A DNA stretch of 64,000 nucleotides from Scytonema hofmannii PCC 7110 (GTDB taxonomy: Bacteria; Cyanobacteriota; Cyanobacteriia; Cyanobacteriales; Nostocaceae). A model generated the notes under the pieces. That model searched no databases. It was not told the origin of the DNA and saw only the letters and a list, made by a program, of their open reading frames with translations. Below are positions 51,720-61,792 of the stretch, piece after piece (the stretch's first letter is position 1; each line of letters starts with the position of its first letter). The translations under genes were made by a program, and so were the position numbers. The stretch covers positions 2,300,181 through 2,364,180 of the forward strand of contig NZ_KQ976354.1 of NCBI RefSeq assembly GCF_000346485.2. Direction: 5' to 3'.

Positions 51720-53774
51720 CTATGGAAGTCTCTCTAATACCTGCCGTGCCGAAGAAGCCCAATATTCATCGTTATATTCAACATAAATTTCTAAGGCTTT
51801 TTGTAAATTAGCTCTTGCTTGTGCGTAATTTTCTTGTGCTTCTGCCAGTGTTCCCAAACAGTAATATGTACTAGCTTGGGAATAGAGATCGCCATATTCG
51901 AGTTTAATTTCCAAAGCTTGTTGATAATATTGCCGCGCCTGTTCGTACTCTTGCAACTCTTGGGTTAAATATCCCAATTGATGGTATGTACGAGCACTTG
52001 AGTAGCGATCGCCAAATTCAATGTAGATTTCCAAAGCTTGTTGATAATATTGTCGCGCCTGTTCGTACTCTCGCAACTCTTGGGCTAAATATCCCAATTG
52101 GTGATAGGTGTCAGCAGACTTGTAGCGATCGCCAAATTCGAGTTTGATTGCCAAAGCTTGTTGATAATATTGCTGCGCCTGTTCATATTCTCGCAATGCT
52201 TGAGTTACTATTCCCAACTGGTGGTAGGTGCTTGCACTTGAGTAGCGCTCGCTAAATTCGATGTAAATTGCCAAAGCCTGTTGATAATATTGTCGCGCCT
52301 GTTCATACTCTCGCAATTCTTGGGCTAAATATCCTAATTGGTGATAGGTGGCAGCAGACTTGTAGCGATCGCCAAATTCAATGTAAATTGCCAAAGCCTG
52401 TTGATAATATTGCCACGCCTGTTCATACTCTCGCAATTGTTGGGCTACTGTTCCTAATTGGTGGTATGTGCCAGCGCTTGAGTAGCGATCGCCAAATTCA
52501 CTGTAGATTGCCAAAGCTTGTTGATAATATTGTCGCGCCTGTTCGTACTCCCGCAATTCTTGTGCTAAATATCCTAATTGGTGGTATGTAGGAGCACTTG
52601 AGTAGCGATCGCCAAATTCGATGTAAATTTCCAAGGCTTGTTGATAATATTGCTGCGCCTGTTCATATTCTCGCAATGCTTGAGTTACTATTCCCAACTG
52701 GTGGTAGGTGCTTGCACTTGAGTAGCGATCGCCGATTTGTAGATCGAGTGCTAAACATTGATGATAAAGGTTTTTTGCCTGTTGAAATTGTCTTAAATTC
52801 AAATAAGTATTGCCCAAGGCAAACAAAGCAGCAACTTCACCTAGACGATTACCCATTTCTTGTGAAATTCTGAAAGACTCTTCATAGTATGCAATAGCCT
52901 TATCAAAATTCCTTTGTTGATAATATGCTTTGCCTAATGTATTGAGAGCTTCTGCTTGGAATGATAAATTCTCACTATTTTTAGCAATTGTTACAGCTTC
53001 TTCTAAATATTCTCTTGCTTTTTCTGGATTTCGTTGACTTAGATATGCGACTCCTAGTTGATGTAATATGTTACTGTAGCTATGTAAATTTTTTCCTTTT
53101 ACTCGATCGCCTGTAGGTTTGTATTCCATTAACAGACGATGTAGTAAGTCTACACGCTCTTGTTTTTCTGGTTTCTCTAACGTGTCTATTGATTGGTTGG
53201 AGTTAAGAGTTTGAGCAAGCGCGTCTTCTCTAGTAAGTTGAGTTGTTTTAAAACGAAAAACTCCCGATCTCCAAGCCCAAAAATCAGGGGCAAATTTTGC
53301 TAGGCGGGTTAGAGCATAATCAGGTAATATAAATAATATAGGGTGAGGAAGCGTTTTTTTATAAGCATCGCGAACAAAGTTTAGGTCTTGTAAAACTGGA
53401 GGATAATCTCCAAAAACACCAATGGAATTTTCTAACTGCCGTACAATCAAAACTAATTTTTTGCTTGTGTCTCTTTGAATTGTTGATAATATTTTAACTA
53501 TCTCATCTTTTAAAAAACGTAAATGAGGATCGGGAAAATCAAGGGTGACAAATTGGATTTCCTGACATTCAGGATGATTTTCAAGTACTGTAATTAAAAT
53601 TTCTCTATCTTTAGGAAAATTTATTTCAATAAAACCAATTGTAAATTTTTCAGCAAAATCTATAAATGTGATTAACTCTGCAAAAGTTTGTTGATTGACT
53701 GCTAGAAATTGTTCTTTTTCTATCTTAGGATTGCTGGGAAAGAGCGGATTTGAGGGCGGCTTGAAAGAATTCAT
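51720..53774 (-). CDS. TPR protein with degenerate STAND-like N-domain
   Basis: The 684-residue protein starts inside the upstream AAA gene, overlapping it by 50 bp. Residues ~1-200 resemble a P-loop-like domain without a Walker A: FIDFAEKFTIGFIEINFPKDREILITVL, KKLVLIVRQLENSIG, and HPILFILPDYALTRLAKFAPDFWAWRSGVFRF, a motif seen in STAND-type ATPases. Eleven 40-residue TPRs follow (~235-675). Repeats 4-10 are nearly identical (TYHQLGYLAQELREYEQARQYYQQALEIYIEFGDRYSSA type), showing recent expansion. A capping helix ends the protein. It probably binds a protein or peptide partner and works with the AAA ATPase. Confidence 0.85.
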   Translation of the reverse strand: MNSFKPPSNPLFPSNPKIEKEQFLAVNQQTFAELITFIDFAEKFTIGFIEINFPKDREILITVLENHPECQEIQFVTLDFPDPHLRFLKDEIVKILSTIQRDTSKKLVLIVRQLENSIGVFGDYPPVLQDLNFVRDAYKKTLPHPILFILPDYALTRLAKFAPDFWAWRSGVFRFKTTQLTREDALAQTLNSNQSIDTLEKPEKQERVDLLHRLLMEYKPTGDRVKGKNLHSYSNILHQLGVAYLSQRNPEKAREYLEEAVTIAKNSENLSFQAEALNTLGKAYYQQRNFDKAIAYYEESFRISQEMGNRLGEVAALFALGNTYLNLRQFQQAKNLYHQCLALDLQIGDRYSSASTYHQLGIVTQALREYEQAQQYYQQALEIYIEFGDRYSSAPTYHQLGYLAQELREYEQARQYYQQALAIYSEFGDRYSSAGTYHQLGTVAQQLREYEQAWQYYQQALAIYIEFGDRYKSAATYHQLGYLAQELREYEQARQYYQQALAIYIEFSERYSSASTYHQLGIVTQALREYEQAQQYYQQALAIKLEFGDRYKSADTYHQLGYLAQELREYEQARQYYQQALEIYIEFGDRYSSARTYHQLGYLTQELQEYEQARQYYQQALEIKLEYGDLYSQASTYYCLGTLAEAQENYAQARANLQKALEIYVEYNDEYWASSARQVLERLP
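52005..52732. repeat. 120-bp tandem DNA repeats with periodic HIP1 sites
   Basis: These encode TPRs 4-10 of the gene above. GCGATCGC occurs at 52005, 52125, 52365, 52485, 52605 and 52725, exactly 120 bp apart, with GCGCTCGC at 52245. Two unit types alternate (YLAQELREYEQAR and IVTQALREYEQAQ), and some distant units are more alike than neighbours, pointing to unequal exchange. Confidence 0.93.
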
Positions 53775-55077
53775 TTTGTTTCACCACTGGATTTGGGTAA
53801 TTCCATCGCTTATCCCCGTTGTACTCTAAAACCGAGGTATTAAAAAGCATTAACTGACCAATATCATCCTTACTAACATTTTTAGTTAAGCAAACTTGAG
53901 CTAAAAATGGATAGTGTTCTTCAGGAATAAAGCGTTCAAAGCTAAATTGCTGTTGTTTTACAGCGTAAATTACATCCTCAGTATTAATTTTGGAATGTTT
54001 GCGAGTGCTAGCTGTTTGGCAAGCCGTCCGCATCATCTGCATTAACTGACGTACATGACCTCCACTAGCTTTTGCTAGATCGAGTAACTCTTGTCGCGAT
54101 TCAAAAACTGCATCAATATCTACACGACGTTCAATCAGGCTAGCGACTGCTTCTAATCCTTCTCGATTGTAATTTAGATGGCAGATATCACGTTCAAATT
54201 CATATATGTTCACCATTGGTACGATGTGGGGATTACCATCAAATTGGGTACACGGGTTTTTAGGCGAACAAAGAACAGAAATTGGTACTGTATAAATGAT
54301 AGTGCAATTTAATTCTTGTAACTGAGCCGCGTATTCAAAGAATAAATGGTCTGCCACTGCAAGGGGAACCCGATCTAGATTATCAAAAATAATCAATAAA
54401 CCTTTACATTTAGGATATTTATTTCTGAGTTTAACGTATGCATCCCCTAGCAAAAGGTTAATATCTGCCTTCAAACGGGATAAATCTTTCTCTAAAGTTT
54501 GGCGAATCGTTGTTTTTTGCTTGTCAGAGCCTTTAATTTGTGCTAGTAACTTGACTAGCAACTTAGCGATAAACGGAGCTTGAGGTCCGAGGGTAGCTTC
54601 TCCTTCTATACTGACGGATTTTTCAACGGTTTCTTCAGTTTCTTTGGTAACTTCTTTAAACCAAGATTCAAAGTTTTTCAGGAGTTTAGAATCAAAATGT
54701 AAACCTAGTTGACGTAGCTCAAACTCTACTTGCTTGATAATTATTAAATATAAGTCTGTATAACGAGCATCATTAATATCTGTTTCTTCGTTGACTTCTA
54801 AATAAATAACTTTATAATCTTCTTCCCATTGCTTTTGAATTTTCTTCAGTTCTGTACTCTTGCCACAACCTCGATGCCCGGTAAATAGAATGGTAGTGAA
54901 TTGTGCAGGTTCTTGAAAGTCTAAAATAGTACTTACATTTTCAATAGCAGATGTTTTACGAACTGATGATAAGTCAACATAATAACGCTCTATTTCTTCT
55001 TCTTCTAGAGGTTCAACATTACAAAATTGAAAAGCTGTCTTTAGTGTCGTAGCACGGAGATAATTATATACAGTCAT
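53725..55077 (-). CDS. AAA/ORC-like P-loop ATPase, partner of the TPR protein
   Basis: The 450-residue protein has Walker A GHRGCGKST (67-75), a helical insert (~110-215, rich in Lys/Glu), Walker B LLIIFDNLD (227-235), a sensor-1-like strand TIIYTVPISVL, and a sensor-2-like GGHVRQLMQMMR (Arg343). A winged-helix-like C-terminal part follows (YPFLAQVCLTKNVSKDDIGQLMLFNTSVLEYNGDKRWNYPNPVV). The layout recalls Orc1/Cdc6-type and STAND-like AAA proteins. It overlaps the downstream TPR gene by 50 bp, so the two are made together, very likely as a complex. Function unknown; NTP-dependent signalling or defence is a guess. Confidence 0.85.
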   Translation of the reverse strand: MTVYNYLRATTLKTAFQFCNVEPLEEEEIERYYVDLSSVRKTSAIENVSTILDFQEPAQFTTILFTGHRGCGKSTELKKIQKQWEEDYKVIYLEVNEETDINDARYTDLYLIIIKQVEFELRQLGLHFDSKLLKNFESWFKEVTKETEETVEKSVSIEGEATLGPQAPFIAKLLVKLLAQIKGSDKQKTTIRQTLEKDLSRLKADINLLLGDAYVKLRNKYPKCKGLLIIFDNLDRVPLAVADHLFFEYAAQLQELNCTIIYTVPISVLCSPKNPCTQFDGNPHIVPMVNIYEFERDICHLNYNREGLEAVASLIERRVDIDAVFESRQELLDLAKASGGHVRQLMQMMRTACQTASTRKHSKINTEDVIYAVKQQQFSFERFIPEEHYPFLAQVCLTKNVSKDDIGQLMLFNTSVLEYNGDKRWNYPNPVVKQNEFFQAALKSALSQQS

Positions 55078-55799
55078 TGAGTTGCAAGATTTATGTTAGG
55101 TTTATTAGTAGAAAGTCAATCAATGATAAATTTTAGCATTCCCAGGACTCACTACCCGTGAGGGCTAACGAAAACTCAAGGTCTTTACAGCAGTTATTAA
55201 GTAAATAACCACAGTATTTTCTTGTGGTACGGGCGTCCCCGCCCGTACTGGATAAGAGGGCGGGCGAGGACGCCCACCCCACCCCACCCCATATGGTCTA
55301 TTAATATGAAAACTGCTATAAACCCTCGTAGGTGGGTTTTGCCTGTATAGACGCGATTACAAACATCGCTACATTTCAAACATCCTCTCCAATCCCAAGG
55401 TGCAAAAGTACATGGCTCCTATGTACATATTTGCTATATAGGTGAATATTAAACTCTGAATAAAGTAAATCTGTCATTAGATGTATTTTAAAATCTTTCA
55501 TTATGAGTATTATAGATTTGGGGCTACAATCTAATATAACAGCAGTAAAACTGTGAAATTATGTTCATTCTTTGTGAAAGATTGCAGATATGGTGAATTA
55601 GAGCTATAAATACAACCCTAATTCACTTTATAATTAGTGGATTAAGTTACAACAGCAATCTTAGAAAAATCATTAGTGGTGCCAAATTAGGAGTGGGGCA
55701 AGCAATTGTTTGCCCGAATAGGAGGGGCGAATGGCTTTATACCCAAACGCCCGTACAGGAGTTTTTTTTAAAATCACCCCTTAGTCTCTCTGTACGACT
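55078..55799. other. 722-bp intergenic region with GTACGGGC palindrome
   Basis: GTACGGGC (55227-55234) and GCCCGTAC (55241-55248) form a stem, followed by GGGCGGGCGAGGACGCCCACCCC and a CCCCA run. The rest is AT-rich and must hold the promoters of the divergent AAA and cyclase genes. No gene seen. Confidence 0.65.
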
Positions 55800-58226
55800 A
55801 TGAAACACCAGGCACCCAATAAAAATTTTAAAAAGTATAAAGATATACATCGCAAGTTTGAACGCTTGGACTTGGATAGTCATTTCCGGATTCTGTATGC
55901 ATCCAAACAAGTGCAACGGTTTGCTGCTAACCCTCAAGAGGTTATGCCAGGAAAAGATATTCGTTTGGGTTTTCCTGAATTTATTGGTCTTGAAGATATT
56001 TTGATTCCTATCTTAAAAGGAGAACAGGAACTTTTTGAATTAAAATCTCTGGCTAGAACATTTGGCAGAGAATGCCGTCTATCTTTTGATATCTATATTC
56101 TGTGTAAGGGTGGTGAAAGTTATAATGAAAATCAACTAACAATACTTTTTGAAGATACAACAGAGATAATGCTCGTTAAACAACAAACAAATAATATAAA
56201 AATTTTATATAATACTTTGTTTGCATATAAAAATTATATAGAAAAAGCGATCACTGCAATGGCAGAAGTCTTGTTAGTGACAACGAAAGCGGGAAAAATT
56301 AAGAAAATTAACCGTGCTGCATTAGAGTTATTTGGTTATAGCGAAGAAGAATTAATAAATCAGCCGATATCTTTATTATTTGATGATAATACATTATTTC
56401 AGAAAGCTATTCAGCAGAGAGCCTTATTTAAAAAATACTTTCAAAATATAGAAATTATTTGTCGAAATAAAGAGAAAGAAAAGCTGATGATAGCGTTTTC
56501 TTGCTCGGTAATTCAGTCGAAAACAGACGGTTTGACAGATATAGTTTATATGGGGAGAGATATTACTGCTCAAAAGAGCCGACAGCAACGAATTGGTACG
56601 CAATACACCATAACTCGGATACTATCAGAATCACAAAGTATCAAACAGGCAATTCCCAAAATTTTACACGCTATATGTGAGTGTTTGGGATGGGATTTGG
56701 GGGAGCTTTGGACAGCAAATGAGTACATAGGACTATCGTCACAGCAAGATTGCGTTCATTCAGTACTCAGATGTGTGGAAATTTGGTCGAGTCGAACGGT
56801 TACAATCCGAGAGTTTAAAGCAGTGACTTGGCAAACGACTTACACCCCCAGTATTGGTTTTCCCGGTCAAATATGGTCAACTCAATCGCCTCTTTGGATC
56901 GAGAATATCGCGCAGCATGAAAATTTTGGTCGGGTGTGCGATACGGCTTTAGCGGTTAAGCCTTCAGCTTATCGCAACGCATCTTTGCATGAAAATGAAC
57001 AGTCTGGTGATGTGCGATCGCAAGCTGCTATGGAATCCGGATTGCGATCGGCATTTGGCTTTCCCATTTTGGATAATGGGGAAATTTTGGGGATTATGAC
57101 TTTCTTTAGTCAAGATATACAGCCAAAAGATGCCGAATTATTGCAAATGATGGTTTCTGTTAGTCATCAAATTTCTCAGTTTATTAAATCCAAACTATCA
57201 GAGGAAGCACTTGTAGAAAGTGAAGAACGCTATCGGGATTTATTTGAGAATGCAGATGAATTGATTCAATGCGTCACTCCTTACGGTCAATTTGAGTATG
57301 TTAACCGTGCATGGCATAAAACTTTAGGATACTCACAGTTTGAAGTCAAACAGCTTTATCTGTTTGATATCATTCATCCCGATTTTCGAGAACAATACCG
57401 ACATATCCTTTATCAGGTGATGTCAGGAAAAAACCTCAGCCAAGTAACAATTGCATTTGTCTCTAAAGATGGTCAAAAAATTTTTGTGGAAGGAAATATT
57501 AACTGCAAATTTGTCAAGGGAAAACCAGTTTTGACGCGTGGTATTTTTCGGAATGTGACTCAGCGTGTTGCAGTGGAAGAAGTACAGCGCCACCAGCAAG
57601 AACAAACCGAGCGTTTGTTGCTCAATATTTTGCCAGAAGCCATTTTCAACCGTTTAAAACAAGAACCCGGTACGATCGCAGAACACTTTACTGATGTGAG
57701 TGTTCTGTTTGCTGATATTGTTGGCTTTACTGAAATCGCCTCTCAAATTAGTGCCATTCAGCTTGTCAAGATATTAAACCAAATTTTTTCAATGTTCGAT
57801 CGCCTGACCGAAGAATATAGTTTAGAGAAAATTAAGACCATTGGTGATGCTTACATGGTAGTTGGCGGTTTACCCGTGCGCCACCCAAATCACGCCCAAG
57901 CCATTGCTTGTATGGCTCTAGATATGCAAACTGCGATTGACGAGTTTAACTCTGAGAACAACCAAAACTTTAGTATACGAGTCGGAATCCATAGCGGACC
58001 TGTAGTAGCGGGAGTCATTGGTATCAAAAAAGTCAGCTACGATCTTTGGGGAGATACGGTAAATATCGCCCATCGGATGGAATCCCAAGGTTTGGCTGGT
58101 AAAATTCAAGTCACAGAAACTACATACCAAAAGTTGCACGATGAATTTGTATTTCAAAAACGGGGTGAAATTGAAATCAAAGGCAAAGGCAAAATGACAA
58201 CTTATTTGATGATTGGGCGGAAATGA
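55800..58226 (+). CDS. Adenylate cyclase (class III) with PAS-GAF-PAS sensory region
   Basis: The 808-residue protein has an N-terminal PAS-like domain (~22-125, DSHFRILYASKQVQRFA...PGKDIRLGFPEFIG), a second PAS (~145-260), GAF (~270-465), a third PAS/PAC (~472-595), a short linker helix, and a class III cyclase domain (~625-808). Metal-binding Asp639 (FADIVGFTE) and Asp683 (IGDAY), adenine-selecting Lys679 (KIKTIGDAY) and Asp748 (YDLWGDTVN), and Arg759 are present. The Lys-Asp pair points to ATP rather than GTP as substrate. No membrane span is seen, so it is a soluble sensor. The input ligand or light cue is unknown. The GAF lacks an obvious cyanobacteriochrome DXCF motif. Confidence 0.93.
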   Translation: MKHQAPNKNFKKYKDIHRKFERLDLDSHFRILYASKQVQRFAANPQEVMPGKDIRLGFPEFIGLEDILIPILKGEQELFELKSLARTFGRECRLSFDIYILCKGGESYNENQLTILFEDTTEIMLVKQQTNNIKILYNTLFAYKNYIEKAITAMAEVLLVTTKAGKIKKINRAALELFGYSEEELINQPISLLFDDNTLFQKAIQQRALFKKYFQNIEIICRNKEKEKLMIAFSCSVIQSKTDGLTDIVYMGRDITAQKSRQQRIGTQYTITRILSESQSIKQAIPKILHAICECLGWDLGELWTANEYIGLSSQQDCVHSVLRCVEIWSSRTVTIREFKAVTWQTTYTPSIGFPGQIWSTQSPLWIENIAQHENFGRVCDTALAVKPSAYRNASLHENEQSGDVRSQAAMESGLRSAFGFPILDNGEILGIMTFFSQDIQPKDAELLQMMVSVSHQISQFIKSKLSEEALVESEERYRDLFENADELIQCVTPYGQFEYVNRAWHKTLGYSQFEVKQLYLFDIIHPDFREQYRHILYQVMSGKNLSQVTIAFVSKDGQKIFVEGNINCKFVKGKPVLTRGIFRNVTQRVAVEEVQRHQQEQTERLLLNILPEAIFNRLKQEPGTIAEHFTDVSVLFADIVGFTEIASQISAIQLVKILNQIFSMFDRLTEEYSLEKIKTIGDAYMVVGGLPVRHPNHAQAIACMALDMQTAIDEFNSENNQNFSIRVGIHSGPVVAGVIGIKKVSYDLWGDTVNIAHRMESQGLAGKIQVTETTYQKLHDEFVFQKRGEIEIKGKGKMTTYLMIGRK

Positions 58227-58235
58227 GATTAGAGG

Positions 58236-58318
58236 GAGTGGGGAGTGGTGAGTGGTGAGTGGGGGAAGAATATGTACTTACTTACTCCCTACTCCCTACT
58301 CCCTACTCCCTACTCCCC
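58236..58318. repeat. GGGAGTG / CCCTACT inverted heptamer arrays
   Basis: GGAGTGG/TGAGTGG units (58236-58264) face CTCCCTACTCCCTACT units (58284-58318), so the region can form a hairpin between convergent genes. The stop codon of the SpeY-like gene is inside the second array. Confidence 0.88.
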
Positions 58319-59494
58319 TCCCCCAGTATTGGGAATCAACCTTCCTACAGGATAAGTCACAGATTCTTGAACACCTGTCTGAACCATAGCGGCTGGAATT
58401 TGCTCTGAAGAACGAGTTTTAGCGGCTAAATATTCTGTTCGCAATTGCGCTAGCATATTTTCTCGCTTGTCATACAGCCGCTTTAAAGTACGGGGCTGAC
58501 ACTGGTTCATGACATAAGCTGTGACTAATGGTAAGGCAATAGTACTGTCAGTATAACAAACAATTGTGCTGGGTAATTCATCGGGATCGATCTTACCCCA
58601 GCTGACTGCTTCTGAGGGTGTTGCTCCAGATAAACCTCCAGTGTCTGGACGAGCATCTGTAAACTGTATAAAGAAATCGTGTCCCCGTTCTTCTAGTCCT
58701 AGAACTTCATGCAGTTGCGGTTGGGTTTGTAATAGAAAGTTTTTGGGGCTTCCACCACCAATAATGAAAGCTGCGCTTTTCCCTTCAGAACCTCGTGCAT
58801 AATACGCGATCGCGGCTGTCTCATTCACATCAATTGACGGATCTAGTATCAGTTGAGAACCTTCTAACGATAAGGCTGCAACGTTCATTCCTATAGAGCT
58901 ATCACCAGGGGATGAAGTATAAATTGGTACGCCATACTCATAAGCTGTGGCCAGCAAACTGGAATGCTTAACTCCAACTTGTTTTTCTACTTCTCGAACA
59001 TACTTGCCAAGTAGATAGTGAAACTGTGCTGTTCCCATCCGTTTTTGAAAAGCTGGTGCTTGCAAAATCTTACGAATGAAAGCATCTGTTTCTAGTAAGA
59101 CATCGTAGCTAAATATAATGTCATAAATACGGATGGTTCCTTCCTGTCGTAACTTTACATCATTTAAAAATGGATTACCAGCGAAAAGTTCAAAACCTAA
59201 GCCGTAGTGCATATCGTGGTAAAGGTTAGCACCAGTACTAATCATCCAATCAATAAATCCATGGCGGATGAGAGGTGCAAGCACCGAAACTCCGTATCCT
59301 GCTGGTGTCATAGCACCAGAAAGGCTAACTCCCACCGTTACACCTTCTTTCAGTACATCCCGGCTCAGTAAATGGCATATTTCCCGCAATCGTGCCGAGT
59401 TGTATGCTGTAAAGTAGTTATCAATCAAATCTACGACTCCAATGTCAGTTGGCATTGGTGCAGGTGCAATTTTTTTACCTAGATGTTTTGACAT
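58310..59494 (-). CDS. speY: Deoxyhypusine-synthase-like protein, probable homospermidine synthase
   Basis: The 394-residue protein has DHS-family motifs: [51 protein letters not shown] (NAD contacts), [19 protein letters not shown], and [17 protein letters not shown] with the catalytic Lys301 equivalent to human DHS Lys329. Bacteria lack the eIF5A substrate; such homologues transfer the aminobutyl group of spermidine to putrescine, making homospermidine. From memory, the Anabaena homologue SpeY is needed for normal diazotrophic growth. The last residues and stop are repeat-derived (GGGE then TAG). The symbol is by family. Confidence 0.85.
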   Translation of the reverse strand: MSKHLGKKIAPAPMPTDIGVVDLIDNYFTAYNSARLREICHLLSRDVLKEGVTVGVSLSGAMTPAGYGVSVLAPLIRHGFIDWMISTGANLYHDMHYGLGFELFAGNPFLNDVKLRQEGTIRIYDIIFSYDVLLETDAFIRKILQAPAFQKRMGTAQFHYLLGKYVREVEKQVGVKHSSLLATAYEYGVPIYTSSPGDSSIGMNVAALSLEGSQLILDPSIDVNETAAIAYYARGSEGKSAAFIIGGGSPKNFLLQTQPQLHEVLGLEERGHDFFIQFTDARPDTGGLSGATPSEAVSWGKIDPDELPSTIVCYTDSTIALPLVTAYVMNQCQPRTLKRLYDKRENMLAQLRTEYLAAKTRSSEQIPAAMVQTGVQESVTYPVGRLIPNTGGGE

Positions 59495-59682
59495 TTTTGA
59501 TAGTCCCCTGTAAGTCCATTTAAAATGAGCAGACCGGATACAATCTTATACGTCTTTAAATTTTTTCTCACCTGTAGGTAAGGCTGTGCCGCACGTTTGA
59601 TTTGGTTGGTTTTAGCCCTACCTACGTGTATTTAAAATTCAAATACTATTGTTACAAATTTATATTTAATACTTATGTTATT

Positions 59683-60115
59683 TTAAGACAACAGCAGACA
59701 GTTTCTGTTGCGACCTTGTTCCTTAGCTGCATACAGTGCCTCATCTGCACGTTCAATGAGAATAACCAATTGCACAGATACCTTTTACTAACGGCGGTAA
59801 GAGGATCGCCATCGGCAGGAGTTTCCGCGCCATGAGACTACCTGCACCATTTCCACTCACCAATATTGTGAGTGCATACCACAGCCATAATGATGCGATC
59901 GCCATGATAAAGCTAACAATGGTGGCAGTTTTTAATGTGGGTATTTCCAAGCCTATACTCTTCAACTGTAAAATGTTGAATATCCAGTTCAGCAGAACTA
60001 GCCCTCCTATGAAACAGGAGGCAATACTGGCTTGTTTGACAAAAAACGGGAGAAAAAAGCTTCCAGGTAGAAACTGGAAGTTTTTTGAGTTTCCAGGAAT
60101 ACCCATAATTCTCAT
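59683..60115 (-). pseudogene. Membrane sensor-GGDEF protein with internal deletion
   Basis: From ATG 60115 a frame encodes four hydrophobic helices (ASIASCFIGGLVLLNWIF, TATIVSFIMAIASLWLWYALTIL, ARKLLPMAILLPPLV), the start of a membrane sensor of the kind that precedes PAS/GGDEF domains. It stops at 59753. Another frame from ~59773 reads VILIERADEALYAAKEQGRNRN and stops at 59683, the very end of a GGDEF domain (ADEALYxAKExGRN). The whole middle, including the GGDEF active site, is missing, and the join is out of frame. No diguanylate cyclase activity is possible. Confidence 0.75.
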
Positions 60116-60619
60116 ATCTTTATATTGCTTATTAATTGACTAATTTACTTTTGGTATGAATGCTGCCTTGCTTAGTAACGTTCTTGTGTTCTATGCGACT
60201 TCACGTAAACATTGAAAAACTTTGAGCTTTCACCTGTATTAGTTACATTGTCACATTAAAACATCAATTTGACATCGTATAAATACTTAGTTTGTCTTAA
60301 AAAAGACTTAAGAAAAGCTATATCAAACAGTGATAATTATTTATATTTTGACTTTTCAAAGGTTATACATAAATGGACACAGTAGTATTACTGATCTTGT
60401 TTGCCAAAACTTCAAAAAAGTATTTTATTCTTAATGACTTTCTAGAAACAAGGCAGTCGGAATGAAAAAGACTCAAAATAAAAATTTATAAACATGTGTA
60501 ACAACTTATAGACAAACGACCTATTGTGTAGGGATTTTAGAATTATGTATAGAACTCACATAAATTGTTAAGCGGTGAAATAGTACGGCATACAATATTT
60601 GTGGGTGTCGGAATGAACA
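60116..60619. other. 504-bp intergenic region, no recognised feature
   Basis: It is AT-rich throughout, without repeats of the kinds seen elsewhere. It must carry the promoter of the downstream metallophosphoesterase. A few short frames (under 20 codons) have no support. Confidence 0.6.
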
Positions 60620-61414
60620 ATGCGAATCCTCTCTATCTCTGACCAAGTTATTCATCACATACCGTTTATTACCCACTCACCTAACGGCTTAGGTGTGGTT
60701 AATAAAGTGTTGCCTGTTTTATTAGCTCATGTTGACTCACTACCGGATGGGTTGGAGGCGATTGTTGCGACAAGCGACTTGCAAGGTATCGATCAAAAAA
60801 ACCAACGCCTTCTAGGTCATCTTGTCAATGAAGAATTAGATACGTTGGCTGATTTGGGCAAAATTCCGCCGCTAAGAGAAACAGGTGTAATTTTAGCGGG
60901 GGATTTTTACGCAAAGGTAGATAAGCGTGGTGGTGTAGGTGATGTCCGTGACGTGTGGCAAGCATTTCGTCAACGTTTTCGTTGGACTGCTGGGGTAGGG
61001 GGAAATCATGACAGTTTTGGTAGAACACAACAGGAAATTAGAGCTTTTCAAGACGGCAGAGGTATAAATTATTTAGATGGTCATATCACCTGTCTTGATG
61101 GACTGCGTATCGCTGGAATTTCAGGTATTATTGGCAAAGCAACCAAACCTTTCCGTCGATCGGAAAAAGATTTTAGAAAACTGCTCACACAACTCCTCAA
61201 TGAGTCACCAGATATTTTTGTACTACATGAAGGTCCTAACGACGTAAACGCTAAGTTAGTGGGCAATGAATCTATACGTGCTGAACTTGTTAGGGGAAAT
61301 AATTTCTTAGTGATTTGCGGTCATTCCCATTGGACAGTGCCTATGACTGCTCTGTCTAAAGGAATTCAAGTGCTGAATGTGGATACTCGGGTTGTTGTTA
61401 TGGTAGCAAAGTGA
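60620..61414 (+). CDS. Calcineurin-like metallophosphoesterase
   Basis: The 264-residue protein has the binuclear-metal motifs in order: Asp53 region (ATSDLQG), GDFYAK (Asp95), GGNHD (Asn129-His130), LHEGP (His203) and GHSHW (His235, His237). It therefore hydrolyses phosphomonoester or diester bonds using two metals. The N-terminal 50 residues differ from simple family members. No substrate can be assigned and no partner gene is adjacent. Confidence 0.9.
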   Translation: MRILSISDQVIHHIPFITHSPNGLGVVNKVLPVLLAHVDSLPDGLEAIVATSDLQGIDQKNQRLLGHLVNEELDTLADLGKIPPLRETGVILAGDFYAKVDKRGGVGDVRDVWQAFRQRFRWTAGVGGNHDSFGRTQQEIRAFQDGRGINYLDGHITCLDGLRIAGISGIIGKATKPFRRSEKDFRKLLTQLLNESPDIFVLHEGPNDVNAKLVGNESIRAELVRGNNFLVICGHSHWTVPMTALSKGIQVLNVDTRVVVMVAK

Positions 61415-61792
61415 GCGATAGGTAGCGCTCGAATGCAAATGATAACCAAGTAATGGTAATGAAAATTCTTTGGAAGACTTTGTATAAAACTTACAATTCA
61501 GGGAAAATTCCACATAATCTTTACATCTATCTCTTCGGAATACCGCTAAAGTTCTTCTATTAGGTTAATTTGAACGCTAATTCTTGAAGTTAGCAGTCGT
61601 ATCTTAACCTTTCATAAATGCTCTACCAAAGAATGCACGAAATTAAGTAATCGGACAGAAATAATTACACATTAGGTTCTAGGTTAGACATGGGTTTCTG
61701 GTCGAGTTTTGTGTAATTAATTTTGTCTTAATACTTATAAGCAGTAATCCATAGTCAACGCATCATTGTCTATTCGCAACAGGTATATTTAT
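61415..61792. other. 378-bp intergenic region, no recognised feature
   Basis: It is AT-rich; I see no gene, palindrome or heptamer array. Confidence 0.55.

Noticed and set aside
52005-52732. Regular repeats considered as a CRISPR array
   Set aside because: The whole 120-bp unit is conserved and codes for TPRs; there are no variable spacers of fixed length.
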